Source of the DNA: Flavicella sp963932955
GTDB taxonomy: Bacteria > Bacteroidota > Bacteroidia > Flavobacteriales > Flavobacteriaceae
Direction of reading: 5' to 3'
DNA: 64,000 nt
Assembly: GCA_963932955.1 (NCBI GenBank)
Contig: CAWVRK010000007.1
Location: 30,491 to 94,490 of the forward strand
In this document: piece after piece, positions 8,654 through 17,639 of the stretch
How the letters are laid out: each line of letters starts with the position of its first letter
Position numbering within the stretch: position 1 is the first letter of the stretch
Program-made: the position numbers and the translations under genes
The notes under the pieces: generated by a model
What the model was told of the DNA's origin: nothing
The model's input: only the letters and a program-made list of their open reading frames with translations
Databases searched by the model: none

Positions 8654-9361
8654 TTAATTGTGAAGAATAAAAATTGCCGGCCTTTTATGTAAATTAGGAC
8701 TGACACGTTGCCATTCCTCTGTGCACAAAGTTTTGATATACTCACTTGAAAGCGTGATATCAGCCGCAATACAAAGACGAGTTTTGGGGGACAAATATGC
8801 TTTTAAATCGGCAAACATTTTGTCATTTCTATAAGGTGTTTCTATAAAAATCTGTGATTGATTGATCTCTTTGGAGATTTTCTCCAAACGTTTGATTGCT
8901 TTTTTTCGTTCGGATTTATCGATTGGGAGGTAACCGTTAAACGCAAAGTTTTGACCGTTCATACCCGAGCTCATCATGGCCATTAAAATAGAAGATGGTC
9001 CGACCAGAGGCACCACTTGAATTCCTTTTTGATGGGCGAGTTTGACCAGTTCCGCACCAGGGTCAGCGATGGCAGGAACTCCCGCTTCAGACAACATACC
9101 TACTGAAATTCCTTTTTCGCAATCGTCCAAATAATGTCGTACTTCTATTGCGTCTGCATATTTGTCCAACAACATGATTTTCAAATCCGGTTGGGATTTT
9201 TTTGGGGCAATTTTTTTGACAAATCGACGTGCCGATTTTTCATTCTCTACTACAAAAGAATCAATCTCTTCCACTACTTTTTTAACTGAAAGAGGCATCA
9301 CCTCCAAAGGTTCTGTGTCTCCAAGAGTTGTAGGAATCAAATACAATTTTCCGATACGCAT
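8654..9361 (-). CDS. RsmI-like tetrapyrrole-methylase-fold SAM methyltransferase
   Basis: A 235-residue SAM-dependent methyltransferase of the TP-methylase fold. Visible marks are GKLYLIPTTLGD at the N-terminus, the SEAGVPAIADPGAELVKLAH motif and VPLVGPSSILMA, all shared with RsmI (16S rRNA C1402 2'-O-methyltransferase). Bacteroidetes often carry both RsmI and a shorter paralogue, and this looks like the paralogue, so its substrate is uncertain. The ATG at 9361 is preferred to a TTG three codons upstream. It follows the phosphatase gene by 12 bases, last in the dnaA-phosphatase-methylase run. Confidence 0.82.
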   Translation of the reverse strand: MRIGKLYLIPTTLGDTEPLEVMPLSVKKVVEEIDSFVVENEKSARRFVKKIAPKKSQPDLKIMLLDKYADAIEVRHYLDDCEKGISVGMLSEAGVPAIADPGAELVKLAHQKGIQVVPLVGPSSILMAMMSSGMNGQNFAFNGYLPIDKSERKKAIKRLEKISKEINQSQIFIETPYRNDKMFADLKAYLSPKTRLCIAADITLSSEYIKTLCTEEWQRVSPNLHKRPAIFILHN

Positions 9362-9373
9362 CGTGTACAATTA

Positions 9374-9826
9374 TCAGGTTAATTTACTCGCAATCAAAGA
9401 ACAAGCAGCTTCTAAAAGTTGGTACACCTCTTCAAAACCTTGCGCTCCTCCGTAATAGGGGTCTGGCACTTCTCTGTTTTGATTTGGGAACAAGTCATTT
9501 AGAATCAAATGCACCTTTTCGCGGTCTGTTTTATTTTTAGCAAGCTCAAGCAGGTGGTTGTAATTGGAAAGATCCATCGCATAAATTAGGTCAAACTTTG
9601 AAAAGTCTTGAGGAGTAAAAGCCCTTGCTCTTTGGCCAGTGATGTCAATGTTGTAGTGATTTGCGATCTCGACAGACCTAGGATCGGGAATATTTCCCTC
9701 ATGAAAGGCTGCAGTTCCTGCAGAATCCACAGAGACTTTTGAAGCGGCTATTTTAGATTGAAGGATTCCTTCTGCCAGCGGTGATCTGCAAATATTCCCG
9801 AGGCAAACCATCAAAACACGCATCAT
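9374..9826 (-). CDS. Low-molecular-weight protein-tyrosine phosphatase
   Basis: Family phosphatase of 150 residues that removes phosphate from tyrosine residues or small phosphomolecules. The P-loop is C8LGNICR14 followed by S, giving nucleophile Cys8 and Arg14; the general-acid loop DPYY begins at Asp122. In other bacteria such enzymes pair with tyrosine kinases of polysaccharide export, but no kinase lies nearby. It starts six bases after dnaA ends, so the two are probably co-transcribed. Confidence 0.93.
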   Translation of the reverse strand: MMRVLMVCLGNICRSPLAEGILQSKIAASKVSVDSAGTAAFHEGNIPDPRSVEIANHYNIDITGQRARAFTPQDFSKFDLIYAMDLSNYNHLLELAKNKTDREKVHLILNDLFPNQNREVPDPYYGGAQGFEEVYQLLEAACSLIASKLT

Positions 9827-9831
9827 ATCTT

Positions 9832-11259
9832 TTAAAATGTGAGTTTGTTGGTCAAGTCTTCGACGTATTTTTTGAACTGCTTGTCTGTTTCAGTCAAGTT
9901 GTCAACCGTCTTGCAAGCGTGCAAAACAGTTGCGTGGTCGCGTTTTCCAATCTGTGAACCGATGCTCGCCAAAGAGGATTTGGTCATGCGTTTTGCAAAA
10001 AACATGGCCAATTGCCTTGCTTGCACAATGTGACGCTTGCGAGTTTTGGACTGCAGCGTCGCGACGTCCATATCAAAATATTTGGACACGACTTTTTGAA
10101 TGTATTCAATGGAAACCTCTCGTTTGGTGTTTTTGACAAATTTGTCGACAATTTGTTTTACCAAACTCATGGTAAATTCTTTTTTATTGAAGGAGGCCTG
10201 AGCAATCATGGAAATCAAAACACCCTCGAGTTCACGAACATTGGATTTGATGTTTTGAGCAACATACTCCACAATCTCGTCGGGCATCTCTACCCCATCT
10301 CTAAAAAGTTTGTTTTGAAGAATGGAAATTCTGGTTTCAAAATCAGGAGTTTGCAACTCTGCTGAAAGCCCCCACTTGAAACGCGACAACAAGCGTTGTT
10401 CAATGTCTTGCATGTCAACAGGCGCTTTGTCAGATGTCAATATCACCTGTTTTCCATTTTGGTGTAAATGGTTAAAAATGTGAAAGAAAACATCTTGAGT
10501 ACCTGTTTTACCAGACAGAAACTGTACATCATCAATGATCAATACATCAATCATTTGATAAAAGTGAATGAAATCATTGCGTGTATTTCCTTTGACCGAA
10601 TCAATGTACTGCTGTGTAAATTTTTCTGAAGAGATATACAGAACCGTCTTGTCAGCGTATTTGTCTTTTATCTGGACACCGATGGCATGTGCCAAATGTG
10701 TTTTTCCCAAACCGACACCTCCGTAAATCAACAAGGGATTGAAAGAGGTCCCTCCCGGTTTGTTAGCGACCGCCATTCCAGCTGATCTTGCCAAACGATT
10801 GGAATCTCCTTCGACAAAACTGTCAAAATTATAATTTGGATTTAATTGGGATTCTATTTTTACTTTCTGCAAACCTGGAATTACAAAAGGGTTCCGAAGT
10901 TCTCTTTTGTTCAATTCCAAAGGAATGGAAGCATTTTGACTTTTTAAAGGGACTCTGTTTGAACTTGGGATTTTTACGATTTGTGGACTGCTACTGCTAT
11001 AGGTGTTTTCCATCTTCACCTCGTACACCAACTTTGCATCTTTTCCCAGCTCTCTGACGAGTGCTACACGGAGCAATTTGATGTAATGCTCTTCCAACCA
11101 TTCGTAAAAAAATTTACTTGGGACTTGGACGGTTAAAATTTCTCCAGAAACACGTATCGGTTTGATGGGTTCAAACCAAGTTTTGTATGCCTGCGGTTTG
11201 ATGTTATCTTCTATAAAAGAGAGACACTTTTCCCAAACCGTAGTAGCGAGTTCATTCAT
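9832..11259 (-). CDS. dnaA: Chromosomal replication initiator DnaA
   Basis: AAA+ ATPase that binds DnaA boxes and opens oriC. The 475-residue protein shows domain I (residues 1-80), a short variable linker (~85-125), the AAA+ core with Walker A GGVGLGKT at 180-187 and Walker B VLIIDDVQFL near 238-247, and the C-terminal domain IV with the DnaA signature (SLASIGSQIGKRDHATVLHA). The ATG at 11259 gives the standard MNELATTVWEKCL start. It heads a three-gene run and is divergent from a thioesterase gene. The intergenic region holds no cluster of DnaA boxes. Confidence 0.98.
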   Translation of the reverse strand: MNELATTVWEKCLSFIEDNIKPQAYKTWFEPIKPIRVSGEILTVQVPSKFFYEWLEEHYIKLLRVALVRELGKDAKLVYEVKMENTYSSSSPQIVKIPSSNRVPLKSQNASIPLELNKRELRNPFVIPGLQKVKIESQLNPNYNFDSFVEGDSNRLARSAGMAVANKPGGTSFNPLLIYGGVGLGKTHLAHAIGVQIKDKYADKTVLYISSEKFTQQYIDSVKGNTRNDFIHFYQMIDVLIIDDVQFLSGKTGTQDVFFHIFNHLHQNGKQVILTSDKAPVDMQDIEQRLLSRFKWGLSAELQTPDFETRISILQNKLFRDGVEMPDEIVEYVAQNIKSNVRELEGVLISMIAQASFNKKEFTMSLVKQIVDKFVKNTKREVSIEYIQKVVSKYFDMDVATLQSKTRKRHIVQARQLAMFFAKRMTKSSLASIGSQIGKRDHATVLHACKTVDNLTETDKQFKKYVEDLTNKLTF

Positions 11260-11426
11260 TGTTTAAACGACGTAATTTAATTGAAATATTGAGGTGTTAA
11301 AATGACAGGTTCCCATCGGTCATTTTGGTTCTACAAATGTGTGAATATTTTTTAGTAAAAAAAAATTTAATTGCTATTGGTTCTTACTTATTTTTTACGT
11401 ACAATAGCTTTCGAAAAACTTGACAA

Positions 11427-11831
11427 ATGATTGAAAATAAAATTGACTTTAGAATTCGATACGGTGAAACAGATCAAATGGGTTATGCACATCACGGAAA
11501 CTACCCCTTGTATTTTGAAATGGGAAGAATCGAATTGTTGAGAACGCTTGGCATCTCGTATAAAAAAATGGAAGAAGAAGGACTCATACTTCCTGTATAC
11601 TCAATTAACACAAGGTTTTTAAAGCCTGCACGCTACGACGACAAGATTACTTTAAAGACCTATTTAAAAAACCTCCCAACAGCGAGGATTTTATTTGAAT
11701 ACGAACTGTACAACGAAGAAGCCGAACTCATCACCACAGGAAACACGACGTTGGTCTTTGTTGACACTCACAAAAAAAGCCCTGTAAAAATTCCCGAAAA
11801 TCTACTCAAAAAAATGACGTCTTTTTTTTAA
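11427..11831 (+). CDS. Hotdog-fold acyl-CoA thioesterase (YbgC/4HBT family)
   Basis: A 134-residue single hotdog domain that hydrolyses acyl-CoA thioesters in the cytoplasm. The motif RYGETDQMGYAHHGNYPLYFEMGR contains the catalytic Asp (usual form DxxGxVxxxxY) and the hot-dog helix. Length and motif place it in the YbgC/4-hydroxybenzoyl-CoA thioesterase group; the natural substrate cannot be read from sequence. It stands alone, divergent from dnaA and convergent with the IMPACT-family gene. Confidence 0.88.
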   Translation: MIENKIDFRIRYGETDQMGYAHHGNYPLYFEMGRIELLRTLGISYKKMEEEGLILPVYSINTRFLKPARYDDKITLKTYLKNLPTARILFEYELYNEEAELITTGNTTLVFVDTHKKSPVKIPENLLKKMTSFF

Positions 11832-11873
11832 AGAAACCTCTTTGAATTTATTTTTACTTGTTGACAAACAGAC

Positions 11874-12476
11874 TCATTTACAAGATAAAAAAGACTGTTT
11901 TTCTAAAAAACTTTTTAGTGCATCAAATTCGGACTTTTTGACGGACAAAATGAGGTGGCAGTTCAGCTGTGTTTTTTTCTCTAAAATTACCATTTTTTTT
12001 TGCTTCACAATTTGAAGCACCTTGTCCCAATTTGGGTAGTCAAAAACAACCTCCAAAGTCTCTTCGAGAAAGCGCTCGGAGATTGCTGAATTTTGAAGGG
12101 TACCTTGTGCTGTTTTTTTGTAGGCGCGGATCAATCCTCCGACACCAAGTTTGACACCGCCAAAATAACGCACTACAAGCACCAAGACATTTGTCAAGTT
12201 TGCAGACAAAATTTGCCCATAAATCGGTTGGCCTGCAGAATTATTGGGTTCCCCATCGTCATTGGTTCGAAAAACAACCCTTTCCACACCTAGCTTCCAA
12301 GCAAAACAAATATGCCTTGCTTTTGGATGGGTCTTTTTTACAGCAGCAATGGAATCTTTGATAGCTGTTTCAGAAGTTACAGGAAAGGCATAACCAACAA
12401 ACTTGCTGCCTTTTTCTTTACAAACAAATTCTAAAGAGGGTTTGGAAAGTGTGTGGTACCGATCAACATCCTCCAT
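11874..12476 (-). CDS. IMPACT/YigZ-family protein
   Basis: A 200-residue protein with the UPF0029/IMPACT domain in the first ~125 residues (KGSKFVGYAFPV, ARHICFAW, NDDGEPNNSAGQPIYG, VVRYFGGVKLGVGGLIRAY) and the small ferredoxin-like C-terminal domain of YigZ proteins. Family members bind nucleic acid or affect translation, but the bacterial role is not settled. The ATG at 12476 overlaps the ribD stop by one base (TGATG), giving translational coupling to ribD. Confidence 0.9.
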   Translation of the reverse strand: MEDVDRYHTLSKPSLEFVCKEKGSKFVGYAFPVTSETAIKDSIAAVKKTHPKARHICFAWKLGVERVVFRTNDDGEPNNSAGQPIYGQILSANLTNVLVLVVRYFGGVKLGVGGLIRAYKKTAQGTLQNSAISERFLEETLEVVFDYPNWDKVLQIVKQKKMVILEKKTQLNCHLILSVKKSEFDALKSFLEKQSFLSCK

Positions 12477-13537
12477 CACCCTTGGTGTCTGGGATTACGG
12501 TACAGGTGCAATTGTGTGTCTTTGATCTGGTGTTTTTCAAAAACAGCTGCACTGAGCTTGGGAGCTTCGACGCCCGACCCAAAAGTGTGTGAACCCACAA
12601 AAACCCGCGCTTCGTCCCAAAGACCAGCATCGATAAAGGTCTGAAGTGTTTGCCTCCCCCCTTCAACAAAAACAGACTGCACTTTCAAACGGAACAATAC
12701 CTCACAAATCTGAGAAGCCAATTCTTGGTTAAAATCGATTTTAGAAAACCGGGTTTGTTTTTGATCTTTTGGAATTTGTTTGCACGTAACATCCACCAAG
12801 ACCAGTGTTGGTATACTGTCGTCTAAAACATCGAAATCCTCAGGGATTCGCAAACTGCGATCCAACACCACACGAAGAGGATTATTACCCGACCAAGTAC
12901 GAAGAGTCAATTTGGGGTTGTCTGCAATGACAGTTTGTGTCCCCACTAAGATGGCTTGTTCTTCTGCTCGCCATTTGTGAACCAATTGCTGTGATTCTGC
13001 ATTGCTAATCCAAACAGGACGCTTCCCATCTTTGGATTCCGGAGCTATAAAACCGTCAAGGGTCTCCGCCCACTTTAGAACGATGTAAGGACGTTGTAGG
13101 TTTTGAAAAGTAAAGAAACGCCGGTGTTGTTCTCGGCATTCTTGCTCCAAAACCCCGACGACAACATCACATCCTGCTGCCAACAAACGTTGGACTCCTT
13201 TTCCAGCAACCTCAACATTGGTGTCCAAACAACCGACAACGACATTGGGGATGGCGTGTTTTACAATCAAATCTGCACAAGGAGGTGTCTTTCCAAAATG
13301 TGCACAAGGCTCTAAGGTCACATACAACGTAGCCTGAGACAACAGGGACTTGTCTGCCACAGTATGGATCGCATTCACTTCTGCATGGGCGCCCCCATAA
13401 GCACTGGTAAATCCCTCTCCAATGACTTGGCCTTGCCAAACAATGACACAGCCCACAGAAGGGTTGGGCCGTGACAATCCGAGCCCTTTCTGTGCCAACT
13501 CGATACAACGCCGCATGTATGTCTCTTGTGCATTCAC
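12476..13537 (-). CDS. ribD: Bifunctional riboflavin deaminase/reductase RibD
   Basis: Performs the second and third steps of riboflavin synthesis on the pyrimidine intermediate made from GTP. The N-terminal deaminase domain has the zinc motif HAEVNAI and PCAHFGKTPPCADLI (His plus two Cys). The C-terminal reductase domain begins near residue 145 (RPYIVLKWAETLDGFIA) and contains SVFVEGGRQTLQTF. Length 353 is normal. The start is GTG at 13537, which keeps the usual residues before YMRRC; an ATG lies seven codons in. It supplies the same pathway as ribB at 5.9 kb. Confidence 0.95.
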   Translation of the reverse strand: MNAQETYMRRCIELAQKGLGLSRPNPSVGCVIVWQGQVIGEGFTSAYGGAHAEVNAIHTVADKSLLSQATLYVTLEPCAHFGKTPPCADLIVKHAIPNVVVGCLDTNVEVAGKGVQRLLAAGCDVVVGVLEQECREQHRRFFTFQNLQRPYIVLKWAETLDGFIAPESKDGKRPVWISNAESQQLVHKWRAEEQAILVGTQTVIADNPKLTLRTWSGNNPLRVVLDRSLRIPEDFDVLDDSIPTLVLVDVTCKQIPKDQKQTRFSKIDFNQELASQICEVLFRLKVQSVFVEGGRQTLQTFIDAGLWDEARVFVGSHTFGSGVEAPKLSAAVFEKHQIKDTQLHLYRNPRHQG

Positions 13538-13653
13538 AAAAACAAAAGTAAGCCGAAAGTCCGAAAGTCACAAGGACATTGCTGATTGAAGAAAAAGAAT
13601 TTTTATTGAAAACTAAATTTTTAATTTCTCGTTTCTTAGAGTATTTTTGTAGT

Positions 13654-14499
13654 ATGAAACTCTTGCAACTCAAATCTGAATTTAATTCTCAATTGGAAGC
13701 ACAGTATCCAAAAACAGAAATCGATTCTTTTTTCAATTTGTTAACGGAATACAAATTGGGTTTGACACGCGCAGATCGCGCACTGCAACCCAATTTTGAA
13801 TTGAAGGAAACATCACTTGCTTTTTTCAAAGAAGCCCTTCAATCGCTAAAGGAAGATGTTCCTGTTCAATACATCATCGGAAAAACGTGGTTTTACAGTT
13901 TGCCATTTTACGTAAACAACAGCGTATTGATTCCCAGACCGGAAACCGAAGAGCTGGTGAGTTGGATTCTTGACGACCTCCGCGACAAACACGAAGTCAA
14001 CATCTTAGACATTGGCACGGGAAGTGGCTGTATTGCCATTGCACTTGCCAAAAACCTAACCAAAGCGACTGTCTGGGCGCTGGACATCTCAGAAGCAGCG
14101 CTACAAACGGCTAAAAAAAATGCCGCCTTGAACCAAGTCGACATTCGTTTTTCAACTCAAGACATTCTCACAACGGATAGCTTGCCCTCCTCCTTTGATG
14201 TGATTGTCAGCAACCCTCCTTATGTCCGAACACTCGAAAAAAAAGAACTCAAAAACAATGTCTTAGTCCACGAACCTTCCACGGCGCTTTTCGTAGCAGA
14301 CGATACCGCTCTTATTTTTTACGACAAAATTTCTGACTTGGCGCTGAATCACCTCAAACCCGATGGCAAGTTGTACTTTGAAATCAACCAATACCTCGGA
14401 AAAGAAATGCTGGCCATGCTTGCTGAAAAAGGTTTTTCATCGAACGAATTGAAAAAAGACATTTTTGGCAACGATCGGATGACCAAATCCCTTCTTTGA
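13654..14499 (+). CDS. prmC: Release factor glutamine methyltransferase PrmC (HemK)
   Basis: SAM-dependent methyltransferase that modifies the GGQ glutamine of release factors RF1 and RF2. Marks are the N-terminal helical domain, PVQYIIGKTWFYSLPFYVNNSVLIPRPETEELV (substrate-binding region), the SAM loop DIGTGSGCIAIALAK and the catalytic SNPPYV. At 281 residues it is of normal length. The ATG at 13654 is chosen because upstream codons add a non-conserved hydrophobic extension. It is divergent from ribD. Confidence 0.94.
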   Translation: MKLLQLKSEFNSQLEAQYPKTEIDSFFNLLTEYKLGLTRADRALQPNFELKETSLAFFKEALQSLKEDVPVQYIIGKTWFYSLPFYVNNSVLIPRPETEELVSWILDDLRDKHEVNILDIGTGSGCIAIALAKNLTKATVWALDISEAALQTAKKNAALNQVDIRFSTQDILTTDSLPSSFDVIVSNPPYVRTLEKKELKNNVLVHEPSTALFVADDTALIFYDKISDLALNHLKPDGKLYFEINQYLGKEMLAMLAEKGFSSNELKKDIFGNDRMTKSLL

Positions 14500-14572
14500 A
14501 TTCCATCTTCACCCCTGACGCATCATCATTCACTTTATAATAAAGAGAGCGTTCATCAAAAAGGATTTTCTG

Positions 14573-14580
14573 TACCTTTG
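14573..14580 (+). promoter_or_regulatory. -7 box of trmD
   Basis: TACCTTTG is an exact TANNTTTG match four bases before the trmD ATG, which would imply a leaderless or near-leaderless transcript if used. No -33 box is evident. Confidence 0.35.
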
Positions 14581-14584
14581 CTTT

Positions 14585-15262
14585 ATGAGAATTGACATCA
14601 TCACCGTATCCCCCGAATTGATTCAAAGTCCCTTTGAACATTCTATCTTAAAAAGAGCCATCCAAAAAGGATTGGCAGAAGTACACTTTCACAACCTAAG
14701 AGACTTCGCAAACAACAGCTATCAAAAAATTGATGACTACCAATTTGGAGGTGGTGCAGGAATGGTTTTGATGATTGAACCGATCGACAAATGCATTGCC
14801 CAACTCAAAGCAGAAAGGACCTATGACGAAGTCATCTACATGACACCTGATGCCCCGATCCTGAATCAAAAAACCGCCAATACCTTGTCTTTAAGAGAAA
14901 ACATCCTCATTCTTTGCGGTCACTACAAAGGTGTGGACCAACGTGTGCGGGACCTTTACGTCACCAAAGAAATTTCCATCGGAGATTATGTCTTGAGTGG
15001 TGGAGAATTGGGTGCTGCCGTACTGTGCGACAGTGTCATTCGTTTGATCCCAGGAGTTTTGGGAGACGAAACCTCTGCCTTGACCGATTCTTTTCAAGAC
15101 GGACTGCTCGCCCCTCCCGTCTATACCAGGCCATCGGAATACAAGGGACATGCTGTCCCCGCAATACTCCTTTCCGGGAATTTCCCAAAAATTGATGAAT
15201 GGAGGACACAAAAAGCTTACGAGAGAACCAAAAGAATCAAACCCGAATTGTTCGATGATTGA
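14585..15262 (+). CDS. trmD: tRNA (guanine-37-N1)-methyltransferase TrmD
   Basis: Essential SPOUT-class methyltransferase that makes m1G37 in tRNAs reading CNN codons and prevents frameshifting. Characteristic motifs are all present: the N-terminal IDIITVSPEL, DYQFGGGAGMV, CGHYKGVDQRV, SIGDYVLSGGE and the C-terminal LLSGNFPKIDEWR. Length 225 is standard. Unlike many bacteria, trmD is not adjacent to rplS; the GT39 gene lies between them. Confidence 0.97.
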   Translation: MRIDIITVSPELIQSPFEHSILKRAIQKGLAEVHFHNLRDFANNSYQKIDDYQFGGGAGMVLMIEPIDKCIAQLKAERTYDEVIYMTPDAPILNQKTANTLSLRENILILCGHYKGVDQRVRDLYVTKEISIGDYVLSGGELGAAVLCDSVIRLIPGVLGDETSALTDSFQDGLLAPPVYTRPSEYKGHAVPAILLSGNFPKIDEWRTQKAYERTKRIKPELFDD

Positions 15263-15317
15263 AATTCGCATCCTGATGCTACTTTAATTTAACAGAAAAA
15301 CAATCCCCACCCCCCCC

Positions 15318-16802
15318 TTGAAAAAAGAATACTTTAGTCCATTCAAAAAACATCCCGAAATTGCAATCGTCCTCGGTTTTCAATTGTTTCGACTGATGTT
15401 GTTACCGTTTTTTGGTTTGATGCCTCAAGATGCCTACTACCATTTTTATGGAGAGAACTTAGCGCTTTCTTATTTTGACCACCCGGGAATGATTGGATAT
15501 ATCTTACGGCTTTTTACCGAATTGTTTGGAAAAACAGTCATTGTGGTCAAACTCGCCGATTTTGTTATCAGTTCCTTTACTTTGATCAGTTTCTTCCAGC
15601 TTGCAGGGAATTTTCTCCCCAAACACAAACAGTTGCGCGCGCTGGTCTTGACCGGATCGACCCTTTTTGTTTCTGTGCTCAGCTTCAACTCCACTCCTGA
15701 TGTGCCTTTGCTATTGTTTTGGACCTTGTCAATCAACAGCTTGTACTTGGCCATTTTCAAACAGAAGAAACTCCATTGGCTGTTAGGAGGCCTTTTGATG
15801 GGGCTTGCTTTCAACAGCAAGTACACGGCATTGTTATTGCCGATAGGACTCTTGGGCTTTTTGTGCTTTTCCAAAAAGTACCGAAAAGAATTGTTTTCTC
15901 CGTGGCTGCTCTTGTGTCTTTTGATTGGCGCAGTTGTCACCTTCCCCGTTTGGTATTGGAACTACCAACACGACTTTGCTTCTTTTCTTTTCCAATCTTC
16001 AGAAAGAACGGGAAGCATCGCTCGGTTCAAAATTTCTCCCAGTTACTTTTTTGGAGCGATTGGCCACCAACTTTTCCTCTTGCTACCAATACTGTTGATT
16101 GCCTTTGTGAAAATAGGTTTCAAATACGTGCGAAATTTACTTTTGAAATTTAAAACCCCCTCTGACAGCACCTTGTTTCTCTTGGCGTTTTTTATTCCAA
16201 CATTTTTTGGATTCTTTTTGATCACTCCTATTTATTGGGTCAAAATGAATTGGATGCTCCCTTCTTACATCACCGGTGTCATTTTATGCAGCCATCTTAT
16301 CTCAAAAAAACAAGTCAAAATTCATTTGGGTTTTTCCATTGTATTTCATCTAATTGTCGCTATAGAGATTGTGACCTATGCTGTCCCTATAAAAAGTGAC
16401 GACACCTGGGTGGGTTGGAAAACCTTGGCGCAAGAGACCATAAAACTTCAAGAAGCACACCCGAACAGTTTTGTGTTTTCTGACGACAACTACAAAACAA
16501 GTGCTGTATTGTCCTTTTACCTCGACCAAAAAATATATGCCCAAAACATTCTTTACAAACCGGCTTTGCAGTTTGATTACTTGGGTGACAACCTAACACT
16601 ACTCGCCGGAAAAGACGGGTTGTTTATTGACTCTGACAAGCGCTTTAAAAACAATAAAAAACGCAAAAACACCCCCAAAGAATTGGAGCTCTATTTCGCT
16701 GAAGTCAAGCAATTGGATCCAATCATCGTCAAAAGAGGACAACGAGAAATTCGTAAATTTTGGGTTTTTCATTGCAAAAACTACCAGCCAAAAAAACAAT
16801 AA
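15318..16802 (+). CDS. GT39-type (ArnT/PMT-like) membrane glycosyltransferase
   Basis: A 494-residue multi-pass membrane protein with about ten hydrophobic helices and a soluble C-terminal part from ~residue 390. The stretch PQDAYYHFYGENLALSYFDHPGMIGY corresponds to the first periplasmic loop of GT39/ArnT enzymes (usual form DEAYYW...YFDHPP), which transfer a sugar from a polyprenyl phosphate to lipid or protein. The acceptor is unknown. The start is TTG: a stop lies in frame at 15285 and no ATG intervenes. Eight C residues directly abut the start codon. Confidence 0.82.
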   Translation: MKKEYFSPFKKHPEIAIVLGFQLFRLMLLPFFGLMPQDAYYHFYGENLALSYFDHPGMIGYILRLFTELFGKTVIVVKLADFVISSFTLISFFQLAGNFLPKHKQLRALVLTGSTLFVSVLSFNSTPDVPLLLFWTLSINSLYLAIFKQKKLHWLLGGLLMGLAFNSKYTALLLPIGLLGFLCFSKKYRKELFSPWLLLCLLIGAVVTFPVWYWNYQHDFASFLFQSSERTGSIARFKISPSYFFGAIGHQLFLLLPILLIAFVKIGFKYVRNLLLKFKTPSDSTLFLLAFFIPTFFGFFLITPIYWVKMNWMLPSYITGVILCSHLISKKQVKIHLGFSIVFHLIVAIEIVTYAVPIKSDDTWVGWKTLAQETIKLQEAHPNSFVFSDDNYKTSAVLSFYLDQKIYAQNILYKPALQFDYLGDNLTLLAGKDGLFIDSDKRFKNNKKRKNTPKELELYFAEVKQLDPIIVKRGQREIRKFWVFHCKNYQPKKQ

Positions 16803-16809
16803 ATCACTA

Positions 16810-16838
16810 TTGTTGTTTTAAATAAATTCGTAACTTTG
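16810..16838 (+). promoter_or_regulatory. Promoter of rplS
   Basis: TTG (16810-16812), 18 bases, TAACTTTG (16831-16838), a close match to the Bacteroidetes consensus. It gives a leader of about 65 bases before the rplS ATG. Confidence 0.72.
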
Positions 16839-16909
16839 CAAACTCAAAATCAACCACTGACGAAAATCGTGTATGTTGGTTTGTCGAAACCCCATTAAAA
16901 CAAAAAAAA

Positions 16910-17263
16910 ATGGCTAATTTAATTGATTTTGTACAAAGTGAATTTGTAGCAAAAAATGAATTTCCAGAGTTCCAATCTGGAGACACGATTACCGTGTATT
17001 ACGAAATTAAAGAAGGACAAAAAACACGTACTCAGTTTTTTAGAGGTGTTGTCATTCAAAGAAGAGGTGCTGGAGCTTCTGAAACGTTTACGATTCGAAA
17101 AATGTCAGGAACGATTGGAGTAGAACGTATCTTCCCAATCAACTTACCTGCCATTCAGAAAATCGAAGTAAACAAACAAGGAAAGGTCAGAAGAGCGCGT
17201 ATTTTCTACTTTAGAGATCTTACTGGTAAAAAAGCAAGAATCAAGGAAGTGCGTCGGAACTAA
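16910..17263 (+). CDS. rplS: 50S ribosomal protein L19
   Basis: Ribosomal protein at the 30S-50S interface, 117 residues. The family pattern is clear: FRGVVIQRRGAGASETFTIRKMS, GVERIFPINLPAIQKIEV and the C-terminal KARIKEVRRN. It has its own promoter and a strong terminator, so it is monocistronic here. Confidence 0.97.
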   Translation: MANLIDFVQSEFVAKNEFPEFQSGDTITVYYEIKEGQKTRTQFFRGVVIQRRGAGASETFTIRKMSGTIGVERIFPINLPAIQKIEVNKQGKVRRARIFYFRDLTGKKARIKEVRRN

Positions 17264-17288
17264 GTTACACGGACTTTCAAACTGTATC

Positions 17289-17325
17289 AAAATCTCGATT
17301 GCAATGTGCAATCGAGATTTTTTAT
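17289..17325 (+). terminator. Terminator after rplS
   Basis: A perfect 15-bp inverted repeat, 17289-17303 (AAAATCTCGATTGCA) and 17307-17321, closes a three-base loop and continues into T residues. Confidence 0.93.
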
Positions 17326-17639
17326 TTACAACCTGTTGCTCAACAAAAAACAGATTTCCAAAGAGCCTGTTTTTTAATAGAATTTGATGGATAAAAAAAA
17401 AGCCACTCTCATTTTTAGGGTATTGACAAAAACCACCCTAAATTTCTGATATTTTAAATCTGAAAAATATAACGGAATTTACTACATTTGCGCTGTCTTA
17501 ATGCAGATTTATTCCTGCGTTTATTCATAGGACAAAGAGAACCTTAACGTTTACTTCTCTTTGCAAACAATTGGAATCTCATAAAACCAAATCAAAGTCG
17601 GCAAAAGCGTCTTGAAGACCTCTTAATTTCACAACACTT
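17326..17639 (+). promoter_or_regulatory. Promoter region and long hairpin-bearing leader of icd
   Basis: No gene is seen in this stretch. TACATTTG at 17483-17490 is an exact -7 box, which would leave a leader of roughly 140 bases before the ATG at 17640. The leader contains a 9-bp perfect inverted repeat, CAAAGAGAA (17533-17541) and TTCTCTTTG (17555-17563), with a 13-base loop, plus a smaller GCAG/CTGC stem just before it. It has no poly-T tail, so it is not a classic terminator and may be a regulatory structure. I recognise no known riboswitch. Confidence 0.5.

Noticed and set aside
11260..11426. Possible replication origin next to dnaA
   Set aside because: Only one DnaA-box-like sequence (TTCACA type with mismatch) is seen, with no cluster and no AT-rich unwinding element beyond the general composition. 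Bacteroidota origins are often not beside dnaA.
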